This document shows, piece by piece, positions 42,335 to 51,446 of a stretch of 64,000 nt of DNA; the stretch's first letter is position 1, and each line of letters begins with the position of its first letter. Position numbers and translations under genes: made by a program. The notes under the pieces are model-generated. The model was given only the letters and a program-made list of their open reading frames with translations, did not search any database and was not told where the DNA came from. This DNA is from Marinobacter sp. LV10R510-11A (lineage in GTDB: Bacteria > Pseudomonadota > Gammaproteobacteria > Pseudomonadales > Oleiphilaceae): the NCBI RefSeq assembly GCF_900215155.1, contig NZ_LT907980.1, forward strand, positions 1,240,001 to 1,304,000, in the 5' to 3' direction.

Positions 42335-43405
42335 AAGTGCAACACCCTCTAATCGAGTACCGTGTTGCCATGGAAAAACACTATCATCACCTTAGTACCA
42401 CCGACTGCGTTACGCTCATGTTCCTGAAGCGCCAGGGCCTAAGCCTTCGTGCCATTGCCAGTGAGCTGAACCGTTCACCCAGCACCCTGAGCCGGGAATT
42501 GCAGCGGCGTACGGTTGAAGGCCGACTCTATGATGCCGAAGCAGCAGGACTCGCAGCGCGTTCAGCACGTTTGCTATGCCGACCCCGGCGCAAGTTGGTC
42601 GAGGGCACTGACCTCCATGAAGTGGTCGTCGACATGCTGCGAAACAAGTGGTCTCCTCAGCAAATCAGCGGCACACTGAAGACCATGTTTCCTCATCATC
42701 CTGAGTTTCAAGTCTCACATGAGACCGTGTACAAAGCCATTTATGCCCAGCCTCACGGCGAGCTGCGCAAGGAGCTGATTACCTGCCTGCGTCAGGGTCA
42801 CACCAAGCGCCGTCCCCGTGCTGGCGGGGTTGATCGTCGCCAACAAATCCCGGATCTGGTCAGCATCCACTTGCGACCGCCGGAAGTCGAAGAGCGACTG
42901 CTGCCTGGGCATTGGGAAGGCGACTTGATCAAGGGTGCCTTCAATCGCTCGGCCGTTGGCACCCTGGTGGAGCGTGTCAGTGGTCTGGTATTCCTGGCCA
43001 AGATGGATGGTGCCACCGCCACAGCGGCCGTTCAGGGCTTCAGTGCCGCGTTGAATCGGGTACCGCTGGAGATGCGCCAGACCTTCACTTACGACCAGGG
43101 TCGCGAGCTGGTGCGCCATGCTGAGATCACCCAAAAGACCGGCACGGCGATCTACTTCGCTGACCCGCACAGCCCCTGGCAACGAGCCATTAACGAGAAC
43201 ACTAATGGCTTGTTGCGGCAGTACATGCCGAAGGGAACCGACCTGTCTGTGTTCAGCCAGGATGAATTGGACGCTTTTGCCTTCCAGCTCAACACTCGGC
43301 CTAGAAAGCGGTTAGGCTTCAAACCACCGCTGGAGGTGTTTATGGATTTGATCAACCGTACCCAGGAAGCGCCATCAGGCGTTCATTAAACCGAGTGTTG
43401 CACTT
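42335..43405 (+). mobile_element. IS30-family insertion sequence
   Basis: About 1071 bp bounded by inverted repeats AAGTGCAACAC (42335-42345) and GTGTTGCACTT (43395-43405), imperfect further in. One intact transposase. Flanking bases ACT and GGA do not match, so no target duplication is visible; one end may have been rearranged after insertion. Confidence 0.9.
42370..43389 (+). CDS. IS30-family transposase
   Basis: 339 aa. N-terminal HTH (LSLRAIASELNRSPSTLSRELQRR), then the DDE integrase core: GHWEGDLIKG (first Asp), TYDQGRE (second Asp) and INENTNGLLRQY (Glu). Intact. Confidence 0.94.
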   Translation: MEKHYHHLSTTDCVTLMFLKRQGLSLRAIASELNRSPSTLSRELQRRTVEGRLYDAEAAGLAARSARLLCRPRRKLVEGTDLHEVVVDMLRNKWSPQQISGTLKTMFPHHPEFQVSHETVYKAIYAQPHGELRKELITCLRQGHTKRRPRAGGVDRRQQIPDLVSIHLRPPEVEERLLPGHWEGDLIKGAFNRSAVGTLVERVSGLVFLAKMDGATATAAVQGFSAALNRVPLEMRQTFTYDQGRELVRHAEITQKTGTAIYFADPHSPWQRAINENTNGLLRQYMPKGTDLSVFSQDELDAFAFQLNTRPRKRLGFKPPLEVFMDLINRTQEAPSGVH

Positions 43406-43704
43406 GGAGTTGGAGACCGCCCAGGTTTGTTTGGTTTATAATAATTTTTATCCACATATCAGCTTATTAGAGACTTTTATTGATGTAATAAGTGAAGTCA
43501 AAAATGTACTTTGGGGTCTATGGAAATCAATTGTTTAAGTTAGCGTTGTAGCCACGCACCTCGGCCTCTTGGCGCTGAGTTATCCGCTGATCCAAACCAG
43601 CATTTCTCATCCTTCTTCGCTTTCTCACTAGCTCTTACAGCTGACGCATTCCCACTGTTCACCTGCAAGCTCTTCGGAGCACTCACCACAAACTACTCGA
43701 ACCG
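43406..43704. other. Intergenic stretch between IS30 and the betA remnant
   Basis: About 300 bp, AT-rich on its left side, no gene. Contains the 81-bp repeat listed separately. Nothing else seen. Confidence 0.5.
43493..43573. repeat. 81-bp dispersed repeat, copy 1
   Basis: Starts TGAAGTCAAAA and ends CGGCCTCTTGGC. About 84 percent identical (13 mismatches by eye, no gaps) to 49663-49743, in the same orientation, with a perfect 20-bp core around TTAAGTTAGCGTTGTAGCCA. No coding frame. Sequences on either side are unrelated. Confidence 0.75.
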
Positions 43705-45331
43705 TTAAAGCTCATCAGCCCGCCGCCGCGGTGTTCCTTCGCGCTGCTTCTTACCCCCGTCCGAGGCTACGTATGAAGCGGCCCCGGACGGTTCGAGGAG
43801 CCCTTTTGCAAGTATGTGATCAGCGGCCTTTTCGCCGATCATGATTGTGGGGGCATTGATATTGCCGTTGGTTACTGCGGGCATGATTGAGGAATCCACA
43901 ACCCGCAGGTTTTCCACACCGTGTACCCGGCACTCGTTGTCGACCACCGCTAGTTCGTCAGTGCCCATGCGGCAGGTGCCGCAGGGGTGGTAGGCGGTCT
44001 CGGCGCTGTGGGCAACCCAGTCATCAATCTCGTCGTCCGTTGTTACGTCCGGGCCCGGAGAGACCTCTTCTCCGCGGAAGGGATCGAAAGCCGGTTGGGC
44101 GAATAGCTCACGGGTAAGGCGGAGACCATCCCGGTACGCCTGCCTGTCGGCCTCGTCCGAGAGATAATTGAAGAACATCCGTGGCGGATCTTCCGGATCA
44201 GCGGAGCGCAATTTCACCCAGCCCCGGCTTTTTGGCTTGTTGGCGCCCAGATGTACTTGGAAGCCGTGCCCTTTCACGGCACTGGAGCCATCATAGGCGA
44301 TCGCCCCAGCCAGGAAATGATACTGCAGGTCGGGATAGCGGAGGCCCTGCCGGCTGCGTATGTAGCCATTGGATTCGAACTGATTGCTCGCCCCCAGGCC
44401 CGTGCGAGTCAACAGCCAGCGGGCACCGATCCAGGCCTGGGCCAATGGATTCAACCAGCCATTGAGCGTGATCTTCTGGGTGCAGCGGCGCTGAACCCAG
44501 ACTTCGAGATGGTCGTGGAGATTCTCCCCCACCCCGGGCAGGTCATGGACCACCTCAATGCCATGTTCGCGAAGCTGTTCCGCAGGCCCGGAAGATGTGG
44601 CCCTTCTGCTGGTACTCCACCCCCACGGCTCGCTTTCCTTCCATGATGATCCGCCGTGTCAGGGCATGCATCTCCAGCGAAAGGTTGCTGCGTTTGAGGG
44701 CCGGTTTCAGGTAAGCGTTGGCGGTGGATGACCGCACACCGTTCCGGACACTCATGTCCATGCGGCAGAAGCCCTCCTGCCGATAGCCGTTGTAGTCCTC
44801 GGTGCGGCCGTAGCCAGCTTCATCCCCGGCCTGAATGAACGCCCGATAGAGCGGATTGCGCATGTTGTTGCCATTACACACCCCCACTGGCCCATCGGTA
44901 TCCCGGTAGGCATCCGCTCCATAGATACAATCTTCGGCCCTGCGAAAGTATGGCAGTACATCGGCATACCCCCATCCTTCGGCACCCAGGGACTCCCATT
45001 CCTCGAAGTCGCCCGCCGAGCCCCGAACGTAGGCCATACCATTGATGGATGAGGAGCCGCCGATAACCTTGCCGCGGGCCTGGTGCAGAGTGCGGCTGTT
45101 AAGTCCGGGTTCAGGTTCCGTATGCAGTTGCCAGTCGAAGCGGGGCTTGCTCAGCGGAATGGAGAATGCCAGCGGCATCTGGATATAGATCGAGTTGTCC
45201 TTGCCACCGAATTCCAGCACCAGAACGTTGCTGTTGCCATCGGCACTCAGTCGGTTGGCGAGAACAGAGCCGGCCGAACCGGCTCCGATGATGACGTAGT
45301 CGACTGTGCGGTCGAAACTTTTATCAGTCAC
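43705..45331 (-). pseudogene. betA: Broken choline dehydrogenase-like GMC oxidoreductase
   Basis: The N-terminal part (44555-45331) starts [20 protein letters not shown], with the FAD GxGxx[21 protein letters not shown] and GDFEEW segments of choline dehydrogenase. It leaves frame after KGHIF. The C-terminal part (43705-44553 frame) resumes at [21 protein letters not shown] and continues to the active-site HPCGTCRMG and N-rich PTIMIGEKAAD. The stretch expected between (HARREVLLSAG...-type, about 20 residues) is missing, so a deletion plus frameshift split the gene. Not functional as one enzyme. Confidence 0.88.
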
Positions 45332-45386
45332 GTGGCAATACTCCTTTTCTGATGGCCGGAGGTCTTTTTGCGTTCAGCACAGGCCT

Positions 45387-47098
45387 TCACTCTTTTTCAG
45401 GATCGCCCAGACCCGGCATAGAGACATCGCCCGGCGCTTCTCGGAGGCGCTGCAGATAGGCCAGATGACGCTCATACTGATCGAGAATATCCGCGATGAT
45501 CTGGGACCGACCGTAGTCCATCAGGTCGTAACCCTGGCCGCCATTAATCAGGTGTACTTCCAACCGGTAATAAGTGCTGGTCTCGGAATGAGGTCGAATG
45601 GCGAACGCGGGCATTGGAACTGACCGTGGCCAAACCTGATAGGTGAAGTGGCCATCGCCTCCAAGGTCTACGTCCAGCGAAAGATGGGGCTCATCCTTGT
45701 CCCGTCGAATATCTGCCGCCACGCCCTTGTTTCGAAGCTCGTCACGGATCTCCTCCATGGCCGGGCGCACCGTCTCATCCATGAACTTGAGGGCGCCCTT
45801 GCGGTCCGGAAAGCTCATGGCCCGGGCAAGCCGCTGGCGCCAGGAAAGCGATTTGCCTTCGGCGGCCGTGGGCATCCCGTGCATGGGACTCATGGCGTGC
45901 TTAAGTGTTTCGGTCTTGAGAGCACTGAACAGACCAAACATCATGAAAAACAGCACCACCGAGAATGGCAGACCCATAATGACCACCGTGCCCTGAAGGG
46001 CGCCCAGCCCGCCGGCCATCAGCAGTGCCAGGGTCAGCAGGCCGATGATCACCGCCCAGAGGATGCGCATCCAGACCGGGGCGTCATGGTTCACATCCGT
46101 GAGGATGGAGGTTAAGTTGGACAGCACCAGCGCCCCCGAGTCGCCGGAAGTGACGAAGAAGACAAGAGCCAGGATGGATACCACAACAGTGGTGACCCCG
46201 GTCCAAGGCAGGCTCTGCATAAATATGTAGATCGACGAGGCCGGCGTTTCGACAGCTAGCTCACCGAATTCCTGGGCACCGTTCATCACCATGTCAATGG
46301 CACTGTTGCCCATGATCGACATCCAGATCATCATAAATGTCAGCGGAAGTATCAGTGTCCCTATGGTGAACTGGCGGATCGTCCGCCCGCGGGAAATACG
46401 CGCCAGGAACAGGCCAACGAATGGCCCCCAGGCGATCCACCACGCCCAGAAGAAGAGTGTCCAGGCATTCAGCAGAAACAGAGTCGGCCCCGCAAGCAGC
46501 ACGAAGATCACCAGGGCAGTGGCCAGCAGCATGTTGAACTCCGACAGGCGCCGGATTCCACGCTCCACGCCACTGATGGCCGATAACGTGGCGAAAACCA
46601 CGATCATGGTCACCAGCAGTGCCGGTAACTGAAGTAGGCCAGCGACATGCCCCAGCCGGAAATGCCCCAGTGCAGAAACGTCAGTTCCATCGCATGGCGT
46701 GCTGCCTCTACCGTACCACCCTCGCCCTGAGGCGGATTGAGGAACTGTGCGACCGGTTCGGAAATACAGAAAAACAACAGATCGATCCCGATACCCGCGG
46801 CAAATAGCATGGATGCCCAAGAGACCAGGTTGAACTCAGGCTTGGAGTGATCCGGGCCCAGGCGGATGTCGCCGAAGCGCGATGCCGCGATGAAAATCAC
46901 GAAAACCAGGTAGGCCACCACGGTCAGAAAGTAGTACCACCCGAAGGTGTCCGAGACCCAGCCGAGAAGCGTGTTGATCAGACCCTCGGCATTCTCGGTG
47001 AAAAACATCGTCCACAAGGCGAACACCACGATGAGGATTGAGGATCCGAAGAAGACCACCGGATAGTCCGCCTCGAATCCCTCAACGGTGGCCCGCCG
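45387..47098 (-). pseudogene. betT: Broken BCCT choline/betaine transporter (BetT-like)
   Basis: N-terminal frame VEGFEADYPVVFFGSSILI through ASMLFAAGIGIDLLFFCISEP and FLHWGISGWG to SLAYFSYRH, then a switch to the second frame at LVTMIVVFATLSAISGVERG. About 80 residues with several membrane helices of the BCCT core are missing at that point. The rest, including FFWAWWIAWGPFVGLFLARISRGRT (the substrate-site tryptophan helix) and the long BetT-type C-terminal cytoplasmic tail, is in frame to 45387. The start of the gene was also lost in a deletion joining it to betB. Confidence 0.88.
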
Positions 47099-47101
47099 GA
47101 G

Positions 47102-47386
47102 ACCGCGTTCTCGATATTGGCATCATCAAATACCACCAAGGGAGACTTGCCACCCAACTCCAGGGTGACGGGTGAGCGCCTGGCCTGCGAAGTACTCGAG
47201 GCAATCGGCCCCGGAATCCACATCCGCCTCCGGGGTTTCGGAAATCGGTTTGCCACCATCGCCGGCTTCGGCCACCTCGCAGATGACCTCATCCGTTGCC
47301 GGATTCAGAGTGGCGAACCATCGGGACTGCTCCCCGCTGACGGATTCTCCGGCGATCCACAATCCACGGCGTGCTATTTTACCCAT
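47102..47386 (-). pseudogene. betB: Betaine-aldehyde dehydrogenase remnant
   Basis: Starts MGKIARRGLWIAGESVSG at 47386 after AGGAGATGCACC. Three patches of a betaine-aldehyde dehydrogenase survive: the N-terminus to ATDEVICEVAEAG, a middle piece PISETPEADVDSGADCLEYFAGQA, and, in another frame, VTLELGGKSPLVVFDDANIENAV from the catalytic domain. Each pair is joined by a deletion, and the third runs directly into betT. Confidence 0.82.
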
Positions 47387-47599
47387 GGTGCATCTCCTGA
47401 AAGAATGTACCTCACGCAAAAAGTATAGGTTACTATTTCGCCATTTCTACAAAACCTGGGACAGATTTATTTTCCATGAGAAAATATTGCTTGCATGGCA
47501 TTTACCGATGCTGCCGGCCTTGGAGTTTTCGAGGCCAGACATTGTTCTCTACGACGCGGGGATAGATGTTTTCCACGTACGACTACAGAGGCGCACGTT

Positions 47600-49195
47600 T
47601 TATGAAATTGACTCATCGTTCCTAAGCGCTTCGATCTCCGCAGCAGGATCGTAACTTAGGCGCTGCGCCCGGTTGGCAACGTATTCCTGGACAATTTCCT
47701 GAATCGGCTGACTAATTGTTGGGCTGTCTAGCATTGGAAATTCGTTTTTGAGTTTATGGCTGACCTGGCCGTCGTTATGTTCAATAGAGCGCATAATTCG
47801 ATCAAGATGTTCATCTGGGCCCTCCAGAAAATCCTTCACGTGGTCGCGTGCATTTACGTACGCACGGTGTGACTGAATCTGATGGCGCATCTCATATTCA
47901 ATCGTCTCGTGAACAACGTGGAATAGATATTCAGATTGCTCAGTGAGATCCGGATAGCGCCATGCGGGCCTCAGCCCACCATTTCCAGAAAACTCGAAAT
48001 CTGACACCACGCCATCGGCATACGTCGTCCGGTTTCCGAACTGAATATCGCTGATAGTTTTGGCCATCATGGGACGGGAATACGCTTCAAGAGCTTTATC
48101 GTAATCAAAGCGACTGGCGCTGCTTTTGGTAATCGTAGACGATACTGGCAATAACAAAGGCTCCGGTACTGCCGAGTCACGGCGAAGCGTGTCATTAATA
48201 AGGAAACGGGATATGCGGCCATTACCGTCTGCCATTGGGTGAATGAACACAAATCCAAAACTGGCCACAGCTGCCCGGATGATAGAGTTCTCATTCTGAG
48301 TCCTTTCCATGAACGTCTGCAGGCCCTTGAGCATAGGCTCAACATCCTCGGTGGGGGGAGCCACGTAATGCACATACGTGCCCATCTCTCGCGTCCCTGA
48401 TCCAACAAAAACGGGGGATTGCCTCAGACCATGACGAATGGTGCTGACACCCAGAATGTTGTCCTGAAGTTCCGTTAACGCCTCGGAGGTAAGTGGTGTG
48501 TCGAACCGCCCACAATACCGGCCCATCGCCAATGCAAAGCGATGAATTCTGCTCTTCTGATCGCCCTCGCGCTCTATCGCGAAGCTGGCTCGACTTTCAC
48601 GAATGGTCAACCAGACAGCGCTCCGCGTCATCATATCGGCACCGTAATCTTCCTCCATACCCTGAAGTCGACCTGCACAATCGTAGTTTTTGATCAGCTC
48701 CAGCAGTTCCGTTCGACGGATGATTGGGCAAAAATAAGGAGTGCCAGGAAGATTGTCGTTAATTCGCCAGCGTGGGTTTTTGATCGGAGTATCAGAAACC
48801 ACCACGTGTCTTGGATCAAGCAGATTGCGATAGGTACCAGTTATGGCTGGTACTTGCAGAGTGTCGTCGGTCAACCACTCGTACAAGAAGCCTGCTTTAC
48901 GTGCGTATTGCCCAGTAGGCTCGGAAGCAATCCAGTCTGTCAGCGCCTGCTTACTCATTTTGGCAAATGCGTGAGCCAGTAATTCGAGATGGATACCCTC
49001 GTGCTTGAGAGCAAACGCAAGATGCGCAATAGGTGTGTCATCCGGTTTTGCACTGGAGCGAAAGGTTTCGTATCGAACACCCTCTTGGAACATAGTTTTG
49101 CGGTCGCGTCCAATCCGACTGAGAACTGGCAATTTCTGAGTGATCGGCAAACTGAAGTGCTCTCGCAACCATGCGTAGCCTATCCAGGAATCCAT
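47600..49195 (-). CDS. Fic-domain protein (AMP-transferase family)
   Basis: 531 aa. The catalytic motif HPMADGNGRISR (HPFx(D/E)GNGRxxR) lies near residue 315 and a possible N-terminal inhibitory helix SFAIEREG near residue 210, the class II arrangement where a Glu blocks ATP binding. Fic proteins transfer AMP (or other nucleotides) to target hydroxyls. The extra N- and C-terminal parts (about 170 and 180 residues) are not recognised. No antitoxin gene adjoins it. Intact between decayed genes and a tRNA fragment. A 16-bp palindrome lies in its leader. Confidence 0.88.
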   Translation of the reverse strand: MDSWIGYAWLREHFSLPITQKLPVLSRIGRDRKTMFQEGVRYETFRSSAKPDDTPIAHLAFALKHEGIHLELLAHAFAKMSKQALTDWIASEPTGQYARKAGFLYEWLTDDTLQVPAITGTYRNLLDPRHVVVSDTPIKNPRWRINDNLPGTPYFCPIIRRTELLELIKNYDCAGRLQGMEEDYGADMMTRSAVWLTIRESRASFAIEREGDQKSRIHRFALAMGRYCGRFDTPLTSEALTELQDNILGVSTIRHGLRQSPVFVGSGTREMGTYVHYVAPPTEDVEPMLKGLQTFMERTQNENSIIRAAVASFGFVFIHPMADGNGRISRFLINDTLRRDSAVPEPLLLPVSSTITKSSASRFDYDKALEAYSRPMMAKTISDIQFGNRTTYADGVVSDFEFSGNGGLRPAWRYPDLTEQSEYLFHVVHETIEYEMRHQIQSHRAYVNARDHVKDFLEGPDEHLDRIMRSIEHNDGQVSHKLKNEFPMLDSPTISQPIQEIVQEYVANRAQRLSYDPAAEIEALRNDESIS

Positions 49196-49550
49196 ACCGC
49201 TTACCTTTTTATTTGATCCGTAGTTTCCGTTATTTCGCTTATCCTACCGTATTATTGATCAATAATGACTGTAAAACCGTTTTTTTAATTAGATATTGCT
49301 GTAATTGAATGAATTCATCCGAGGTCAAAACGATAGATAAGGGGGAGCGAGCAGGATAGACGCTATGCAAGATGATTATCGGTTACGCAAGCGACCGAAA
49401 CGTAATTTGAACGACGATCAAATTAGACCGTAAGAGTCGGAGTTATTAACCCCTAAACACGGATGGTTTTTTGGGTATAATTTGGATGATTTTTGGGTGA
49501 GAAACTCATCCATTTCGAAGGGAAATAACTAGATAATAATGGGGACATAA
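49196..49550. other. AT-rich intergenic region upstream of the Fic gene
   Basis: 355 bp without a gene. Contains the Fic promoter region and the palindrome at 49251. Ends at the tRNA-Cys fragment. Confidence 0.5.
49251..49266. promoter_or_regulatory. 16-bp perfect palindrome in the Fic leader
   Basis: ATTATTGATCAATAAT, fully symmetrical, 56 bp upstream of the Fic start codon. Size and position suit a repressor operator; the protein is unknown. Confidence 0.5.
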
Positions 49551-49596
49551 TGGAGGCGCGGGTCGGAATCGAACCGGCGCACGCGGAGTTGCAGTC
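49551..49596 (-). repeat. 3' half of tRNA-Cys: putative attachment site of an island
   Basis: 46 nt identical but for one base to the 3' end of the complete tRNA-Cys at 57516-57589, same orientation, running from the encoded CCA through the T-arm to the anticodon region. Sequence diverges right after GCAGTC. Shared bases ATAA also precede both copies. Such tRNA 3'-end duplications are the attachment repeats left by tyrosine-recombinase integration. Confidence 0.85.
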
Positions 49597-49662
49597 TTGT
49601 TGACATTATAGAAATAATCGACTAAATATCATTGCGTTAGCTCTTTTTATTAACGTTAAATA

Positions 49663-49743
49663 TGAAGTCAAAATCGTACTTTAAGGCCTATGTAAATCAG
49701 TAGCTTAAGTTAGCGTTGTAGCCACCTACAGCGGCCTCTTGGC
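49663..49743. repeat. 81-bp dispersed repeat, copy 2
   Basis: Same as 43493-43573 at about 84 percent identity. It begins 66 bp inside the tRNA-Cys fragment. Origin unknown; it could be an old element end or an island-end sequence shared by two integrations. Confidence 0.75.
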
Positions 49744-49800
49744 ATGTCGCGGGCAGAGTTCGATGGAATGGATGCGGATAGGAACAGTTGGAATTTCCCC

Positions 49801-49840
49801 ACAATGCCAAGCCCGAGGCCTCTTTTGAGTTTGGCATTGT
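49801..49840. other. Hairpin upstream of the IS3 transposase
   Basis: ACAATGCCAA and TTGGCATTGT form a perfect 10-bp stem around a 20-nt loop that contains a GAGGCCTC palindrome. Could limit transcription into the element. Confidence 0.45.
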
Positions 49841-49916
49841 CCCCCTCTGCCAGCCTAGTTGTCCAGTTGGCGATTTCGCCTAAATTCATGTCAGATTGGG
49901 CGGTATGAGAGCAGTC

Positions 49917-50210
49917 ATGCCACGTTATTCCGAAGAACGAAAAGCGGCCGTGTTGAAGAAGTTGTTGCCTCCGCAGAACCGCAGTGTGGTGCAGGTGGCC
50001 GCAGAGGAAGGCATATCGGATGTGACTCTGTATAGTTGGTTAAAACAGTGTCGACAACAAGGAGTGCCTGTGCCGGGTTATCGTAATGCTGGAGACGATG
50101 GGTCTCCTGAAGCCAAGTTGGCCGTCGTGATCGAAACGGCCTCGTTGCTGGTGCTGTCAAAAAAGCTCGAAGCCTTGTACGGCGAGGACCCGGACAGCGA
50201 GGACAGCTGA
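49917..50210 (+). CDS. IS3-family OrfA with internal deletion
   Basis: 97 aa from the ATG at 49917 (MPRYSEERKAAVLKKLLPP). HTH region VVQVAAEEGISDVTLYSWLKQ is normal. It passes from AVVIETASL straight to LVLSKKLEALYG. Related OrfA proteins have about 60 more residues between two similar ETA(A/S)L segments, so a deletion by recombination between these repeats is likely. The leucine-zipper region would be lost, so transposition may be impaired. Confidence 0.75.
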   Translation: MPRYSEERKAAVLKKLLPPQNRSVVQVAAEEGISDVTLYSWLKQCRQQGVPVPGYRNAGDDGSPEAKLAVVIETASLLVLSKKLEALYGEDPDSEDS

Positions 50211-50257
50211 CACCGCTGACCGAACGTACAAGGCTGTTAAATGACTATGACGAAGCT

Positions 50258-51223
50258 GTGGCCAGTGGCGCAGCCCGGTATAAGGCGGCCAGCTTGATGG
50301 AGCTGAGCCAGCGCACGTTGAAGCGCTGGCGACGCGCTAATGGCGCTGTGAAGGAGGATCAACGCCCGCAAGCGGAGCGCGTTGTGCAGCCACACCAGCT
50401 CACTCACGCTGAAGAAGCGGCCATTCTGGATACCTGCAATGAACGGGAGTATCAGAGCTTGCCACCGTCCCAGATCGTGCCTCGACTGGCTGATAAAGGG
50501 CTTTACCTGGTCTCTGAGTCCTCATTCTACCGAGTGCTCAAAAAGTACCAGCAAGTGAATCATCGGGGCCGCATGAAACCGCCGCGCAAGGTCCCTGAGC
50601 CCACCAGCTTTACCGCCACAGGCCCGAACCAGGTGTGGAGCTGGGACATCAGCTATTGCCCCTCAGAGGTGCGCGGTCAGCACTGGTATCTGTACCTGAT
50701 CATGGACATCTACAGTCGCAAAATCGTGGCGTGGGAAATCCACGAATCAGAGTCCGGCGAGCTTGCCAAAAAGCTCATTGATCGAGCTCTGTTGCGCGAG
50801 AGATGTTGGCAAAACCCACCGGTGCTGCACTCAGATAATGGCGCGCCGATGACGTCCTACACGCTGAAAGCGCGGCTGGCAGAACTGGGTATGTTGATGT
50901 CCCACAGCCGACCCAGGGTGAGCAACGATAACCCGTACTCAGAGTCGTTGTTCAAGACGCTGAAGTACTGCCCGAAGTGGCCCGCCAAAGGCTTTTCATC
51001 ACTAGCGGCGGTGCGCAAATGGATGCTGTTGTTCGAGCAAGCCTATAACGAAGAGCACCTGCACAGCGGCATCAACTTCGTGACGCCAGCACAACGGCAC
51101 CAAGGTGTTGATGCAGAGTTGTTAGCCAAACGTGAAGCGGTTTATGAACGAGCAAAGAGTCTGAATCCCAGGCGTTGGTCTGGTGACATTCGAAGCTGGA
51201 ACGGATGCGATCCCAATACTTAA
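50258..51223 (+). CDS. IS3-family OrfB transposase
   Basis: 321 aa. HTH_21-like N-terminus (QIVPRLADKGLYLVSESSFYRVLKKY) and the rve DDE core with WSWDISYCPS, LHSDNGAPM and NPYSESLFKTLKYCP. The same frame is open upstream (PLTERTRLLNDYDEAVASG) into the end of OrfA, so it is normally made as an OrfAB fusion by -1 frameshifting. Catalytic residues intact. Confidence 0.9.
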   Translation: MASGAARYKAASLMELSQRTLKRWRRANGAVKEDQRPQAERVVQPHQLTHAEEAAILDTCNEREYQSLPPSQIVPRLADKGLYLVSESSFYRVLKKYQQVNHRGRMKPPRKVPEPTSFTATGPNQVWSWDISYCPSEVRGQHWYLYLIMDIYSRKIVAWEIHESESGELAKKLIDRALLRERCWQNPPVLHSDNGAPMTSYTLKARLAELGMLMSHSRPRVSNDNPYSESLFKTLKYCPKWPAKGFSSLAAVRKWMLLFEQAYNEEHLHSGINFVTPAQRHQGVDAELLAKREAVYERAKSLNPRRWSGDIRSWNGCDPNT

Positions 51224-51446
51224 CAATATTTACCTGCATGACATGGTCACCTCATACCAGAACCTTTTCAGCATCTCGCACACCAACATTCGCAAGCAAA
51301 TGTGGTCGCTTGTCAAATTCATCTACCCAGAGCATTTCCAGCACTTGAAGCCTATGTATAGAAGAACTACTGTCCAAGTGTGGATGATTTTCCGATTACA
51401 TTGATTGATTTCTAAAACGACGCAGATCGGACCTATGAGGACGCTC

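Larger units (their letters stand above)
49597..49916. other. Non-coding left end of the island
   Basis: 320 bp without a gene between the tRNA fragment and the IS3 transposase. Holds the second copy of the 81-bp repeat and a hairpin at 49801. The left inverted repeat of the IS3 element should also lie here but I could not define it. Confidence 0.5.

Noticed and set aside
46600..46680. Programmed frameshift in the BCCT transporter.
   Set aside because: About 80 residues, including membrane helices, are missing at the frame change, so it is a deletion and not recoding.
47600..49195. Fic gene as part of a toxin-antitoxin pair.
   Set aside because: No small antitoxin-like gene adjoins it and the protein has its own candidate inhibitory helix.
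49551..49596. A second functional tRNA-Cys.
   Set aside because: Only the 3' half is present; the acceptor 5' strand and D-arm are missing.
51224..51446. Short plus-strand frame with LFSISHTNIRKQMW as the tail of a gene.
   Set aside because: No recognised family, no start signal, probably sequence at the IS3 edge; left uncalled.
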